Below, one piece after another: positions 38,809-49,200 of a stretch of 64,000 bases of DNA. Every line of letters starts with the position of its first letter. The stretch's first letter is position 1. This DNA is from Comamonadaceae bacterium (GTDB taxonomy: Bacteria; Pseudomonadota; Gammaproteobacteria; Burkholderiales; Burkholderiaceae_C): positions 60,280 through 124,279 of the forward strand of contig CANCER010000009.1 in the NCBI GenBank assembly GCA_947375135.1. The letters are read 5' to 3'. The notes below the pieces were generated by a model, which had not been told where the DNA came from, did not search any database, and worked only from the letters and a program-made list of their open reading frames with translations. The translations under genes and the position numbers were made by a program.

Positions 38809-39819
38809 ATGGCCATGAAGCGCATCAGCGTCATCGACTCGCACACCGGCGGCGAACCCACGCGCTTGGTGGTGTCTGGTTTTCCGGATCTGGGCCGCGG
38901 CAGCATGGCCGAACGCAAGGCGCTATTGGCGTCGCAATACGACGCGTGGCGTGCAGCCACTGTGTTGGAGCCGCGCGGCAACGACGTGATTGTGGGTGCG
39001 CTGTTGTGCGACCCTGTATCGCAGGATGCGGCCGCTGGGGTCATCTTCTTCAACAACACCGGCTACCTGAATATGTGCGGCCACGGCACCATAGGCCTGG
39101 TGGTGACGCTGGCGCACATGGGTCGCATCGGGCCCGGTGAGCATGTCATCGAAACCCCGGTGGGCGATGTAACGGCCGCGCTGCATGATGACGGCACGGT
39201 CAGTGTGCGCAACGTGCCTGCGTACCGGTATTTGAAGCAGGTCGCGCTGGACCTGCCGGGGCACGGCCGTGTGCATGGCGATGTGGCCTGGGGCGGCAAC
39301 TGGTTCTTTCTGGTGAGCGACCACGGCCAGCGCATTGCCCTGGACAACGCCGCCCAACTGACCGACTACACCACGCGCATGCGCCACGCCCTGACGGCCA
39401 ATGGAATCAGCGGGGCCGACGGTGCCGAAATCGACCATATCGAACTGTTCGCGCCGGACCCGGAGGGCGCCGACAGCCGCAATTTCGTGCTCTGCCCTGG
39501 CAACGCCTATGACCGCTCGCCCTGCGGTACCGGCACCAGCGCCAAGCTGGCCTGCCTGGCAGCCGACGGCAAGCTGGCACCCGGCGAGGTGTGGACGCAA
39601 GCCAGCGTGATCGGCAGCCGCTTTCAAGCCTTATATGAGCGCATGGAGAACGACGAGGATTCGCGTGCTGGTGCGCATCCACGCACAGGCCATGGGGCCA
39701 CTGACGAAGCTGCGCCGCGCATCATCCCTACACTGCGCGGCAGCGCCTATGTTTGCGCCGAGGCCACGCTGTTGATAGATGATGCAGATCCGTTTGCCTG
39801 GGGAATACGTGCGGCCTGA
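38809..39819 (+). CDS. Proline racemase family enzyme, probable 4-hydroxyproline epimerase
   Basis: A 336-residue enzyme interconverting trans-4-hydroxy-L-proline and cis-4-hydroxy-D-proline. Both catalytic Cys are present: Cys 90 in NMCGHGTIG and Cys 239 in [10 protein letters not shown]. Two Cys indicate an epimerase or racemase rather than the 3-hydroxyproline dehydratase branch, which has lost one. The family start [13 protein letters not shown] is intact. An unusual polar insert of about 20 residues lies near residues 285-305. It follows the DapA-like gene by two bases. Confidence 0.9.
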   Translation: MAMKRISVIDSHTGGEPTRLVVSGFPDLGRGSMAERKALLASQYDAWRAATVLEPRGNDVIVGALLCDPVSQDAAAGVIFFNNTGYLNMCGHGTIGLVVTLAHMGRIGPGEHVIETPVGDVTAALHDDGTVSVRNVPAYRYLKQVALDLPGHGRVHGDVAWGGNWFFLVSDHGQRIALDNAAQLTDYTTRMRHALTANGISGADGAEIDHIELFAPDPEGADSRNFVLCPGNAYDRSPCGTGTSAKLACLAADGKLAPGEVWTQASVIGSRFQALYERMENDEDSRAGAHPRTGHGATDEAAPRIIPTLRGSAYVCAEATLLIDDADPFAWGIRAA

Positions 39820-39836
39820 AGAATGTGCCCGTAAAG

Positions 39837-39870
39837 CTACTGGGCAGCGTGATGGCTGCGCAGTAGTCTT
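39837..39870. terminator. Terminator-like hairpin between the epimerase gene and uvrA
   Basis: CTACTGGGCAGC (39837-39848) pairs with GCTGCGCAGTAG (39855-39866) with one mismatch and a six-base loop, followed by TCTTT. It probably ends the epimerase transcript. Confidence 0.55.
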
Positions 39871-39905
39871 TCAGGCGGTAACAGGAGACAGGAGACGCAA
39901 CGGGA

Positions 39906-42900
39906 TTAGTTCAGCAGCTTCGCCAGATAGCGCCCGGTAAAGCTGGCCGGATTCGCCGCGATGTCTTCCGGCGTGCCCACGCCCACCACGGTGCCGCCAC
40001 CGGAGCCGCCCTCGGGCCCCATGTCGATCAGCCAGTCGGCGGTCTTGATGACGTCCAGGTTGTGCTCGATCACCACAATCGTGTTGCCCGCATCGCGCAA
40101 CTGGTGCAGCACTTTAAGCAGCAGGGCGATGTCGGCAAAGTGCAGGCCGGTGGTCGGCTCGTCCAGGATATAGAGCGTGCGGCCGGTGTCGCGCTTGGAG
40201 AGTTCCAGCGCCAGCTTGACGCGCTGCGCCTCGCCGCCCGAGAGCGTGGTGGCAGCCTGGCCGAGCTTGATGTAACTCAGGCCCACATCCAGCAGGGTTT
40301 GCAGTTTGCGCGCAAGGGTGGGCACGGCCTGGAAGAATGCATAGGCTGCCTCGACGGTGAGCTCCAGAATTTGCGCGATGTTCTTGCCCTTGTAGAGCAC
40401 CTCCAGCGTCTCGCGGTTGTAGCGCATGCCGGCGCAGACATCACAGGGCACATACACGTCGGGCAGAAAGTGCATCTCCACCTTGACCATGCCGTCGCCC
40501 TGGCAGGCCTCGCAGCGTCCTCCCGCCACGTTGAAGCTGAAGCGTCCGCCGCTGTAGCCGCGTTCGCGCGCCATGGGCACCTCGGCCATCAGTTCGCGGA
40601 TAGGGGTGAACAGGCCGGTGTAGGTGGCGGGGTTGCTGCGCGGTGTGCGGCCTATGGGCGACTGGTCGACGTTGATGACCTTGTCGAAATGCTCGATGCC
40701 GTCGATGCTGGCGTGCGGCGCGGGTTCGTCATGCGCGCGATACAACTGGCGCGCAACGGCGGTGTACAGCGTGTCGTTCACCAGCGTGGATTTGCCAGAG
40801 CCGGAGACGCCGGTGACGCAGGTCAGCAGGCCCACGGGGAAATCGGCGCTCACGGTTTTGAGGTTGTGGCCGCTGGCACCGGTGATGCGAATGGCCTGCA
40901 GGTCACCTTGCGTGGCGAGGTGCGCGGCATGGCGCTCGGCCCAGGCCAGCGCGGCCTTGCTGGGAGCGCCCTTGGCGACCACTTTCTTTTCGGCAGCGGC
41001 GGGTTGCAGCGTCGGCAGCCAGGGCGTGCGGCGTTTGGGCACTTCAATCTTCAGCGTGCCGGCAAGGTACTGGCCAGTGAGTGATTCCGGCGTGGCCTTG
41101 ACGTCGTCAAACGTGCCCTGCGCAATCACGCGCCCGCCGTGTATGCCGGCGCCCGGCCCCATGTCGATCACATGGTCGGCGGCACGCATCATGTCCTCGT
41201 CGTGCTCTACCACCAGCACGCTGTTGCCGATGTCGCGCAGGTGCTTCAGCGTCTCGATCAGGCGGTCGTTGTCGCGCTGGTGCAGGCCGATGCTGGGCTC
41301 GTCCAGCACATACATCACGCCGGTCAGGCCGGAGCCGATTTGCGATGCCAGCCGGATGCGTTGCGATTCGCCGCCGCTCAGCGTCTCGGCGCTGCGGTCC
41401 AGGCTGAGGTAGTTCAGGCCGACGTCGTTCAAAAACTTCAGGCGCAGGCCCACTTCGCGGATCACTTTGGAGGCAATCTCGCCGCGCGAGCCGTGCATGG
41501 TCAGGGTGTTGAAGTAGGCGAAGCTCTCGCGCAGGGTGGCGCGGCTGATCTCAAAAATGGCGCGCGCCTGATCGCCTTCGCCGATCTTGACGTTGCGCGC
41601 CTCGATGCGCAGGCGGCTGCCGTCGCAGTCCGGGCAATGTTGGGTGCTGCGCAGACGGGCCAGGTCTTCGCGCACCAGGGCTGAGTCGGTCTCGCGGTAG
41701 CGCCGCTGCATGTTGGGGATGATGCCCTCGAAGGGGTGCTTCTTGGCCAGCTTCTTGCCCTGCGAGGCGCCCGAGTCGATGACGTAATGGAACCTGATTT
41801 CTTCCACGCCCGAGCCATGCAATATCGCCTGCTGCACGGCCTCTGGCAGCGTGTCAAAGCCCTGGTCGATATCAAACTTGTAGTGCTTGGCCAGACTTTC
41901 CAACATGGAGAAGTAGTAGCCGTTGCGCCGGTCCCATCCCTTGATAGCGCCACTGGCCAGGCTCAGCGTGGGGAAGGCCACCACGCGCTCGGGGTCGAAG
42001 AAATCCTGCTGGCCCAGGCCGTCGCAGCTCGGGCAGGCGCCCACTGGCGAGTTGAAGGAAAACAGGCGTGGCTCCAGCTCGCTGATGGAGTAGCTGCACA
42101 CCGGGCAGGCGAACTTGGCGTTGAAAAGGTGCTCCACCTGCTTGCCGCTTTCGGGGTTCTTGGGTGAATCCATTTCCAAAGCGATGGCACGTCCCTGGGC
42201 CAGGCGCAGCGCGGCTTCAAAGCTTTCGGCCAGACGCTGGCGCAGGCCTGGTGCCGGGGCGCTGGCGGCGGGGTTCAGTGCGGCAGCCAGGGCGGCGGTG
42301 GCGGACGCGCCTGCTGATGCGGATGATGTCTCTGCGGCAGTTGATGGTGAAGTCGCCGAACCCGACGCGCCGGTCTGCGCATCCCCCGCCGTAGCCATCA
42401 CGGCCGCGACGCGCGCCTCCGGTCGCACCTTCACGCGGTCAATCACCACGTCGATATCGTGCTTCTCGGTCTTCTTGAGCTTGGGCAGGTCATCGTATTC
42501 AAACACCTGGCCATTGACACGAAAGCGCACATAGCCCTGGGCCTGCATGTCGGCAAACACATCCAGGAACTCGCCCTTCTTCTCGCGCGCCAGGGGAGCC
42601 AAAATCATCAGCCGGGTGTCCTCGGGCAGGGCCAGTACGGCGTCCACCATCTGGCTCACGGTCTGGCTTTGCAGTGGCAGCTGGTGTTCGGGGCAGTAGG
42701 GCGTGCCGGCGCGGGCAAACAGCAGGCGCAGGTAGTCGTGGATTTCGGTCACCGTGCCCACGGTGGAGCGCGGGTTGTGGCTGGTGGCCTTTTGCTCGAT
42801 GGAAATGGCGGGCGACAGGCCCTCGATCATGTCCACATCGGGCTTGTCCATCACCTGCAGGAACTGGCGCGCGTAGGTGGACAGGCTCTCCACGTAGCGG

Positions 42901-43124
42901 CGCTGGCCTTCGGCATACAGCGTGTCAAAGGCCAGGCTGGACTTGCCGGAGCCACTCAAGCCCGTGATCACCACCAACTGGTTGCGCGGGATGTCCAGAT
43001 CGATGTTCTTCAGGTTGTGCGTGCGTGCCCCCCGGATGCTGATGCTTTGCTGCTGCAGGGCGCGGCCCAGGTATTGGCCCTGGTCGGCGGGGGCTGGGTG
43101 GGGAGCGTCGGTAGGAGAATTCAA
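39906..43124 (-). CDS. uvrA: Excinuclease ABC subunit A
   Basis: DNA damage sensor of nucleotide excision repair. Two ABC ATPase modules are visible, with Walker [13 protein letters not shown] near the N terminus and [13 protein letters not shown] in the second half. Two zinc modules are present (CPVC...CPSC and CEAC...CDVC), as are two LSGGE signature motifs. The protein is about 1,072 residues, longer than E. coli UvrA. An Ala/Ser-rich insert of about 55 residues lies at nt 42230-42400, before the [12 protein letters not shown] segment. The start is uncertain: the frame runs past ssb, and the most plausible start is a TTG at 43124 (reading NSPTDAPH), without a clear ribosome site. Confidence 0.95.
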   Translation of the reverse strand: MNSPTDAPHPAPADQGQYLGRALQQQSISIRGARTHNLKNIDLDIPRNQLVVITGLSGSGKSSLAFDTLYAEGQRRYVESLSTYARQFLQVMDKPDVDMIEGLSPAISIEQKATSHNPRSTVGTVTEIHDYLRLLFARAGTPYCPEHQLPLQSQTVSQMVDAVLALPEDTRLMILAPLAREKKGEFLDVFADMQAQGYVRFRVNGQVFEYDDLPKLKKTEKHDIDVVIDRVKVRPEARVAAVMATAGDAQTGASGSATSPSTAAETSSASAGASATAALAAALNPAASAPAPGLRQRLAESFEAALRLAQGRAIALEMDSPKNPESGKQVEHLFNAKFACPVCSYSISELEPRLFSFNSPVGACPSCDGLGQQDFFDPERVVAFPTLSLASGAIKGWDRRNGYYFSMLESLAKHYKFDIDQGFDTLPEAVQQAILHGSGVEEIRFHYVIDSGASQGKKLAKKHPFEGIIPNMQRRYRETDSALVREDLARLRSTQHCPDCDGSRLRIEARNVKIGEGDQARAIFEISRATLRESFAYFNTLTMHGSRGEIASKVIREVGLRLKFLNDVGLNYLSLDRSAETLSGGESQRIRLASQIGSGLTGVMYVLDEPSIGLHQRDNDRLIETLKHLRDIGNSVLVVEHDEDMMRAADHVIDMGPGAGIHGGRVIAQGTFDDVKATPESLTGQYLAGTLKIEVPKRRTPWLPTLQPAAAEKKVVAKGAPSKAALAWAERHAAHLATQGDLQAIRITGASGHNLKTVSADFPVGLLTCVTGVSGSGKSTLVNDTLYTAVARQLYRAHDEPAPHASIDGIEHFDKVINVDQSPIGRTPRSNPATYTGLFTPIRELMAEVPMARERGYSGGRFSFNVAGGRCEACQGDGMVKVEMHFLPDVYVPCDVCAGMRYNRETLEVLYKGKNIAQILELTVEAAYAFFQAVPTLARKLQTLLDVGLSYIKLGQAATTLSGGEAQRVKLALELSKRDTGRTLYILDEPTTGLHFADIALLLKVLHQLRDAGNTIVVIEHNLDVIKTADWLIDMGPEGGSGGGTVVGVGTPEDIAANPASFTGRYLAKLLN

Positions 43125-43290
43125 AACAGTGGCCGGGTGGAAAACAACCCTCCATGATAGACAGTAAGCCAAGCACCTGTCGACGCGCCACCACATCACC
43201 GTAAATGGGTGCTGTTTCGCCTGTTCGATGCCGGTTCTGCCAGTTCGGCCGCAAAGTCTGGATAATCCCACCCACATTCTGGAGAAAACC

Positions 43291-43800
43291 ATGGCATCCG
43301 TTAACAAAGTCATTCTGGTCGGTAATTGCGGCCGCGACCCCGAAATCCGCTACCTGCCCTCCGGCCAGGCCGTGGCCAACGTCAGTGTGGCCACCAGCAG
43401 CCGCCGCAAGGACAAAAACACCGGCGAAACCATTGAAGACACGCAGTGGCACCGCGTCACCTTCTATGACCGTCTGGCCGAAATCGCCGGTGAATACGTG
43501 CGCAAAGGCCGCCCCATCTATGTGGAAGGCCGCCTGAAATACGGCAAGTACACCGACCAGGCCGGCGTGGAAAAGAACACCGTGGACATCGTCGCCACCG
43601 AACTGCAACTTCTGGGTGGCCGTGAAGGCATGGGCGGACCCAGCGAGGGTGGTGACGGTGGCGACGAGCGCTCCGCACCCGCGCCGGCACGCCGCCCGGC
43701 CCCGGCGCCGCGCGCTGCAGCTCCGGTGGCAGCCCGTCAGGCTCCGGCCCCGCGCCCGGCCAGTGGCTTTGACGACATGGACGACGACATTCCGTTCTAA
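43291..43800 (+). CDS. ssb: Single-stranded DNA-binding protein
   Basis: A 169-residue SSB. The OB fold (about 1-110: [33 protein letters not shown], then [22 protein letters not shown]) is followed by a Pro/Ala/Arg-rich flexible tail and the acidic tip DDDIPF that recruits partner proteins. GGAG precedes the ATG at 43291. Divergent to uvrA, a conserved pairing in proteobacteria. I found no CTGT-N8-ACAG LexA box in the gap. Confidence 0.96.
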   Translation: MASVNKVILVGNCGRDPEIRYLPSGQAVANVSVATSSRRKDKNTGETIEDTQWHRVTFYDRLAEIAGEYVRKGRPIYVEGRLKYGKYTDQAGVEKNTVDIVATELQLLGGREGMGGPSEGGDGGDERSAPAPARRPAPAPRAAAPVAARQAPAPRPASGFDDMDDDIPF

Positions 43801-43842
43801 TTCAGAAAAATGGGGAGGGCAGCGTGGGTTCAGCCATCCTGC

Positions 43843-43857
43843 CCCCGGCATCCGGGG
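43843..43857 (+). other. Hairpin after ssb
   Basis: CCCCGG-CAT-CCGGGG forms a six-base perfect stem 43 bases after the ssb stop. No T run follows directly, so termination is possible but not shown. Confidence 0.35.
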
Positions 43858-43994
43858 CATTTACAAAAATATTTCTAGCTCTGTTCGCAAGTGAACAAAA
43901 GACGCTTGGTAAACGCGCATTTCGCACCAAGCTAGGAAGCTACTACGCTAGCTTTCAGCCAGTGTTCACTTTCGAATTTCAGAGAAGAAATCAG

Positions 43995-44219
43995 ATGCCG
44001 AAAAAAACCGGTCTACCGAAGACTCCGCCCTCTGAGTCAGAGCACGCCATTAAATTTTTGACAGAAATCAGCGAGGCGCTTAAGCAAGGGCACCGTCATT
44101 TTGACGATGCCGTGGTGACACACTGCATTCGATTGATCAATGACTACGTTGATGGCGGCGCTCTGGGGGAGTCGTCGGAATCTGCGCAATTGCCTTCATA
44201 CACCGCAAGTCGTCATTGA
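43995..44219 (+). CDS. Small hypothetical protein
   Basis: A 74-residue protein not recognised. The ATG at 43995 has GAGAAGAA upstream; the longer open frame back to 43824 is less convincing. The N terminus is basic (MPKKTGLPKTPP), the middle is probably helical (EHAIKFLTEISEALKQGHRHFDDAVVTHCIRLIND), and the C terminus is polar. It is convergent with the Crp/Fnr gene. Its even codon usage and ribosome site make it a likely real gene, but no function can be offered. Confidence 0.5.
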   Translation: MPKKTGLPKTPPSESEHAIKFLTEISEALKQGHRHFDDAVVTHCIRLINDYVDGGALGESSESAQLPSYTASRH

Positions 44220-44285
44220 AGCTTCTCTGCGCCCTGACGTTGCGTTAAGCCCTGCGCTGATCCCCTGGCCCGGTATTTGCAAGGC

Positions 44286-45077
44286 CTAGGAAGGCTCATC
44301 CTGAAGATCTTTGAGCAACTCTTCGAACGACGGATTCAGGTCGTTGAACTTTCTATCTCGTTGCTTGTTCGAGAATTTGTGCCAATTGGGAAGCGACAAA
44401 ATTTCCAGCTTGCCGTACGAAATCGTCAACCAACCCGCTGCTGCGAGCTTTTGTACGTATTCTGAAAAAATGGTACGGGACACGCCGCACAAATCGGCCA
44501 CAACCTTCTGCTTGACGGGAATCTCTACACCCTGTCCAAAGCCGACCGTGGGCGGGCGGTCAGAATGATAAAAAAGGGCTTCAGCGAATTGAGAGAGGCC
44601 CATGACCACGCGAAGGCATGGGTTTCCGAACTTCATCAGCATTAACATTTCAGACGTCTTTTGAACGCGCCAAGCCATCAACCTGGTCAGGTACAGGGCG
44701 AACGTCGGTTGGGTCTCCATCAACTCCAGGACGATTTCACTTGAAATGCTCATGACCTCCGTAGAGGACAAGCACACAAAGTCCGCGTAGCTGGTTTTTC
44801 TGTTGATGATGGACTGTTCGCCAAACCAGGAGCCTTCGCCGTAAATGCTGATCGGCATCAACAGGCCACTGGTGGACTCCACAGAGGCGGCCACCAAGCC
44901 GGTGATGATAAAGCGCCAAGAGTCAATCTTGGAGCCCTTGGACCATATCACCTGCCCATCCTCAAAAGACGAAATTTTGATGAAGGCAGCCAGTTGCATA
45001 GCCTTATCCTGAGATATTCCAACATTACGTAGTTGTTGGTATTTGAAGTTACCGTACATTTTATCGGCTGTGTACAT
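44286..45077 (-). CDS. Crp/Fnr-family transcriptional regulator
   Basis: A regulator of about 263 residues. It has an N-terminal cyclic-nucleotide-binding-type beta-roll (FIKISSFEDGQVIWSKGSKIDSWRFIITG, then YGEGSWFGEQSIIN) and a C-terminal HTH of the Crp type (VKQKVVADLCGVSRTIFSEYVQKLAAAGWLTI). The FNR-type N-terminal Cys cluster is absent, so oxygen sensing by an iron-sulfur centre is unlikely. Start codons at 45149 (TTG), 45077 and 45059 lack good ribosome sites; 45077 is used. It is divergent, across about 500 bases, to the exported repeat-protein cluster and is its obvious candidate regulator (inference). Confidence 0.85.
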   Translation of the reverse strand: MYTADKMYGNFKYQQLRNVGISQDKAMQLAAFIKISSFEDGQVIWSKGSKIDSWRFIITGLVAASVESTSGLLMPISIYGEGSWFGEQSIINRKTSYADFVCLSSTEVMSISSEIVLELMETQPTFALYLTRLMAWRVQKTSEMLMLMKFGNPCLRVVMGLSQFAEALFYHSDRPPTVGFGQGVEIPVKQKVVADLCGVSRTIFSEYVQKLAAAGWLTISYGKLEILSLPNWHKFSNKQRDRKFNDLNPSFEELLKDLQDEPS

Positions 45078-45301
45078 AAGTGTGTTGAAGTACAGAGAGA
45101 GCGACTGGTTAGGCAGAGTCCGAATGGATCGACGGCCGCCAAGCTGCAAATTTTTGTTTTAGTAGCAGTTGAATTGCCCTGGCACGAACGCCCACTTTGG
45201 GGCGTAGGTGACGATTTTATTTTTGCTTTGTGCATCAGTGTACATTTTCTGCAAATGCCTGCCTACTAAATTTGATGTTTAAAAAGGCTGCGCACCAGCC
45301 C

Positions 45302-45326
45302 TCAATGCCGGCAAACGCGGCATTGA
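45302..45326. other. Perfect hairpin in the cluster leader
   Basis: TCAATGCCG (45302-45310) pairs perfectly with CGGCATTGA (45318-45326) around a seven-base loop. No T run, so not an obvious terminator; a leader RNA structure or protein site is possible. Confidence 0.4.
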
Positions 45327-45412
45327 CACCAAATTTTCCGTAGCGCACGCAGGGGTGGTCAATCCTCGTACCTTTGGGGATCGGTTCTCGCAGGAGACCC
45401 ACTCCTGACACT

Positions 45413-45430
45413 CCCGCGCAGCGGGCTTTT
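45413..45430 (+). terminator. Weak terminator-like stem in the cluster leader
   Basis: CCCGC-GCA-GCGGG followed by CTTTT. The stem is short and the T run only four bases; it could act as an attenuator ahead of the first exported gene or be chance. Confidence 0.35.
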
Positions 45431-45471
45431 CGCACTGGCGCTTGCCTGTGTGACAGCGGACTTCCCCTGTG

Positions 45472-45486
45472 GTGAAAGAAATTCAC
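45472..45486. promoter_or_regulatory. Candidate Crp/Fnr-type operator
   Basis: GTGAA-AGAAA-TTCAC is a perfect 5-5-5 inverted repeat about 90 bases upstream of the first exported gene. It resembles the GTGA/TCAC halves read by Crp-family regulators, though the spacing is shorter than the classic six. A Crp/Fnr-type gene is divergent to it. Confidence 0.45.
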
Positions 45487-45574
45487 ATTAACTGTCAGTG
45501 GGCGAACAATCAAAGAGGCGCTATTTTTCCTGAGGCTAGATCATCCGGTCATCAGCAACTACCGGGTGGCCTTA

Positions 45575-46234
45575 ATGAACCAATTTTCAAATCTAACGCA
45601 TCACAGAAGCCCGCCCCATCTTCTGTCGGATTCGCTCCTTCCTGCACTCTCTGCGAGGCGGCTTTTTCGCCATGTGGTCGCGCTCTTGTGTCTGTTGACC
45701 TTCGGTCTGCTTTCACTCAGCGTTTCAGCTGCCGATGCAAGCACTTCAAAAGAGCAAGCGCCAATTGTCGTCAATCTGAAGCAATTGAAAATTGTGAAGA
45801 ATGAGAAGGGTGATGAGCAATTTGTTGACGCTGCCTTGGTTTTGCCAGGTGATGTCATTGAGTACCGCGCCACATACGCCAACCGTGGCAAGACCACATT
45901 GCCGGTGGTGGCGACGATGCCCATTCCTGAAAGCTTGGAATACGTCAAAGATAGCGCCAAGGCCAAAGACGGCATCACGCATACCGTCGCTCTGAAGGAC
46001 GCCCAATTTTCAAATGAGCCGTTGCAGCGCAAAGTTGCTACTAACAGCGGCGCAACCCTATCGCAGCCTCTACCGTATGCATCGTACCGGTACGTGCGCT
46101 GGGATCTCGGCAGGCTGCTTCCGGGTAGCTCGGTCGAGGTAAGTGTGCGTGCAAAGGTGTCACAGAACCTTGACGTAGATGCCAAAGCGGGAGACCTGGC
46201 GCCTGTCTTGGCTTCTGCCGTCCAAAAACAATAA
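45575..46234 (+). CDS. Exported small DUF11-like protein (cluster gene 1)
   Basis: A 219-residue exported protein. A long N-terminal signal (hydrophobic VVALLCLLTFGLLSLSVSAADA, about 34-56) leads into one immunoglobulin-like module of DUF11 type (about 65-205). Its pattern, GDVIEYRATYANRGKTTLPVVATMPIPESLEYV followed by a closing VEVSVRAKV, is the usual DUF11 layout of conserved-repeat proteins. It is the shortest of five exported repeat proteins and lies first, just before a 1,007-residue relative. An in-frame GTG nine bases earlier is an alternative start. No catalytic motif; function unknown. Confidence 0.75.
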   Translation: MNQFSNLTHHRSPPHLLSDSLLPALSARRLFRHVVALLCLLTFGLLSLSVSAADASTSKEQAPIVVNLKQLKIVKNEKGDEQFVDAALVLPGDVIEYRATYANRGKTTLPVVATMPIPESLEYVKDSAKAKDGITHTVALKDAQFSNEPLQRKVATNSGATLSQPLPYASYRYVRWDLGRLLPGSSVEVSVRAKVSQNLDVDAKAGDLAPVLASAVQKQ

Positions 46235-46292
46235 TTTTTTAAAAAAATTCTTTCGAACAAACCACGTTTCAGAAATACTTCAAGGAACTAAC

Positions 46293-49200
46293 ATGAAAAA
46301 ATGGAATGAAAATTGGGCATTGCCTGTAAAGGTATTGTTAGCAGGGGCGGGTATTGCCGTTACGGCGATTCTCGTGCCTTTGGTGGTGTCCGCTGTGGCG
46401 CCGCCAGCGAATACGGTCATCGGAAACCAAGCGACAGCCAGCTACTTTGATTCGACAAACACAAAGCAGTCCGTGCAGTCGAACCAGGTAAACACCACGG
46501 TTGCACAGATTGGTGGTGTCACACTGTCCAATGACGGTACGAAGACCGCTGCGGCGGGCAACACCGTATCGATTCCCCACACCGTGACGAACACTGGTAA
46601 CGGCTCAGACACTTTCACCATTACTGCTGTTGACAGTGTTGGTCAGGGAACCTACACCAATATTGCAATCTACTCGGATCCCAATGGAACCGGTATTCCA
46701 TCCGGCGCTCCGTTGTGCGCAACACCTGTTTCGGGAAGCATTCCGACTTGTACCACCGGTTTTCAACAGGTGATTGGAGGCAACAACGGGACGTTCCCCT
46801 TCATTGCAACTTATACGATTCCGGTAAGTGCCACGACGCCGACTACGCCGTTTAACACGGCAACGGTGACGGTTGTGCCCGTTACGTCGACGCCATCGAT
46901 TCCCTATCCGTCAGGAACTGTTTCCAGGACGGATACGGTCAATCTGACGACAGGTGCGGCGTTCTCATCCAATAAGGCGATCAAGGCGCCCGCCGTTGCG
47001 GCACCTGGTTCGACAGTGGGTGGATGGCCGACAGTTGTTACCGGTGGTATTGCCAGTTCGAGTGCTAGCTGCCAGACAAATTGGTCTACAGGGTTGACAA
47101 GTACGTCTACCTGTACCTACACGGTGTTTACCATCAGCTATAGCAATGTAGGCGGATCAACAGGCTCCTACAGCGTATCCGATACCCTGCCGACAGGCTT
47201 TACCTATGTAACCGGCTCTGCCGTGTGGAGTGGTTTGGGTGGTACAGCCTTGTCTGAAAGCGGAGGCGCAACGGGAACTACGCCTAACGTAATCAACTCG
47301 ACGTATACGGCCGCAACCCGCAAATTCTCGGCAGTAGTGTCCAATGTGACGCCGAACACTTCGGGCACCATCAGCTTCGTGGTGTTGGTTAACAATACGG
47401 CTCTTGCGGGCTCAAGTACCACGACGAATACGGCCTTGTTCTCCACCGTAGATTGCCCAAGTTGCACGCCTGATGTGCCGACCAACTCAACGCCATTCCC
47501 TGTAACACCCGTTTACAAGGTGATTGCTGCGAACGCTAAAGACGTCACAACTACCGACAGCCCAACTCCGCCAGCCAAGTCGGGCACCGATTTGGTCGAG
47601 GTTACTTCCGCATTCCTGGGAAGCAAAGTCTCGTTCACCAACTGGGTGATCAACAAGGGTAATGTGGTCGACACGTTCAACGTATCCATTGATCCTACGG
47701 GCAATACCTTCCCGGCTGGCACCACCTTCGCTTTCTTCCAGGCCGACGGAACACCGCTGCTTGATACCAATAGCGATGGCAAGCCGGATACAGGTCCACT
47801 TGCTGTGGATGGTTCTGTGGCCATCCTCGTGGTGGCGACATTGCCTAGCACGGGCACAGTTCCTGCCGGTGCTGTGGATGCGTTGATGACGGCAACCTCT
47901 GCCAACAGCACTACTCCGGTGTTTGACTCGGTGTGGGATCAAGTAGATGCCATCAAATCTGCCAAAGTGGACTTGACCAATACGCTTGCCGGTAACCTGA
48001 CATCTGTTAACGGTGGTACGACGACTAGCCCCTGTGTGGCTGGTTCCAACTGTGATCTGGGTCAAGGTCCAACCGCCAATCCTACGTTCACCACCACTAC
48101 GACGCCTGGCACGCCTGCGAAGTTCCCGGTCTTCATCACCAATGAAGTTCCAAGCACGACTACCACCTATAACTTGACTGCTACGGTTCCCCCGGGATAC
48201 TCCTACAAGTTTGTGGACAACACCAGCGGTACGGCTACTTGCGCGAGTCCGACAATTACTTCTATCTCGGTGACTGCGGGTGCCACACCGGGTGGCCCTA
48301 CTGACCCTCTGCCTAGCAATGAAGTTCCGGTTCTTGCTTGCGTGACTCCGCCCGCAGGTACCACCCCTGGAGTCGTACTTGTGAGCTTCAAGGCCACCAG
48401 CTCGACGGACCCATCGATAACCGACACCATCACGGATGCAGTCAATGTGACTAAGCCGATCGTTCCTGGAATGGAACTGGGCCCGCTCACAGTCAACAAC
48501 ACGACGCCTAACGGTGGAACGACCGTACAGCCGGAGACTCTGACAAATACGGGAACCACGGCTTGTGGCCAAGGCTCCGGCTTTAACGTGTCGGTTTCTA
48601 TTGATAATCCTGATTGGCAAGTTTCGGTCTACTTCGACCAGAACAAAGACGGTGTTATCCAAGGGTCGGATCCTGTGATCAATACGTTGGTATCCGCCAC
48701 GACCGCCAACCTTACTACCGCTATTGCTGGTTCATTGGTACCGTTGAACCCCGCTCCCGGTAATACATTGGGTCTGCCGTTACTGGTGAAGGTGTTTTCA
48801 CCGGATGGTGCCCTTATCGGATCTACCGCTACGGCAACGTTGACTGTGACTGACTTGGGTACGGTAGCTGGACAAACTTGTCCCCCAACAACGGCCAAAA
48901 TCTCGACTACCGTGACCAATGGTCAGTTGAGCGTGATGAAAACACAGGTGAAGTCTGCCGGTACCGGTACCGCTCCAAGTCTTACTTGCGACGGCACTGT
49001 GACAACAGGTTTTGATGTGGCTTCAGTGACCGCCAAGCCTGGTGATTGCATTATTTACAAAGTGGTTGCGAGCAATAAGGGTAACGCACCAGTGAATAAG
49101 GTGACGCTGAACGATACCGTGCCGGCCTACACTGTCTACAACGCAACTCAGCCTGCAACGCAGTGCTCCGTAACTGGAGCGTCGGGTGGAACGCCAGGAT

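Larger units (their letters stand above)
45078..45574. other. Long divergent intergenic region between the Crp/Fnr gene and the repeat-protein cluster
   Basis: 497 bases without a convincing gene; the short open frames here have no ribosome sites or family likeness. It contains a 9-base perfect hairpin, a weak terminator-like stem and a Crp/Fnr-like palindrome, each listed separately. The length suggests a long leader or more than one promoter. Confidence 0.5.

Noticed and set aside
31623..39819. A prophage or integrative element around the vgrG cassette
   Set aside because: No integrase, att-like direct repeats, tRNA or transposase was seen; VgrG resemblance to phage spikes is a family property of type VI systems.
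43125..43290. A LexA (SOS) box in the uvrA-ssb gap
   Set aside because: I checked each CTGT on both strands; none has ACAG eight bases later. SOS control is not supported by sequence here.
45235..45513. A 92-codon minus-strand frame in the Crp/Fnr-cluster gap
   Set aside because: No ribosome site, no recognisable family, and it overlaps the hairpin and palindrome of the regulatory region; more likely non-coding.
47000..49000. CRISPR or tandem DNA repeat array suggested by repetitive Thr/Ser-rich coding
   Set aside because: Repetition is at the protein level only; no regularly spaced identical DNA repeats are present.
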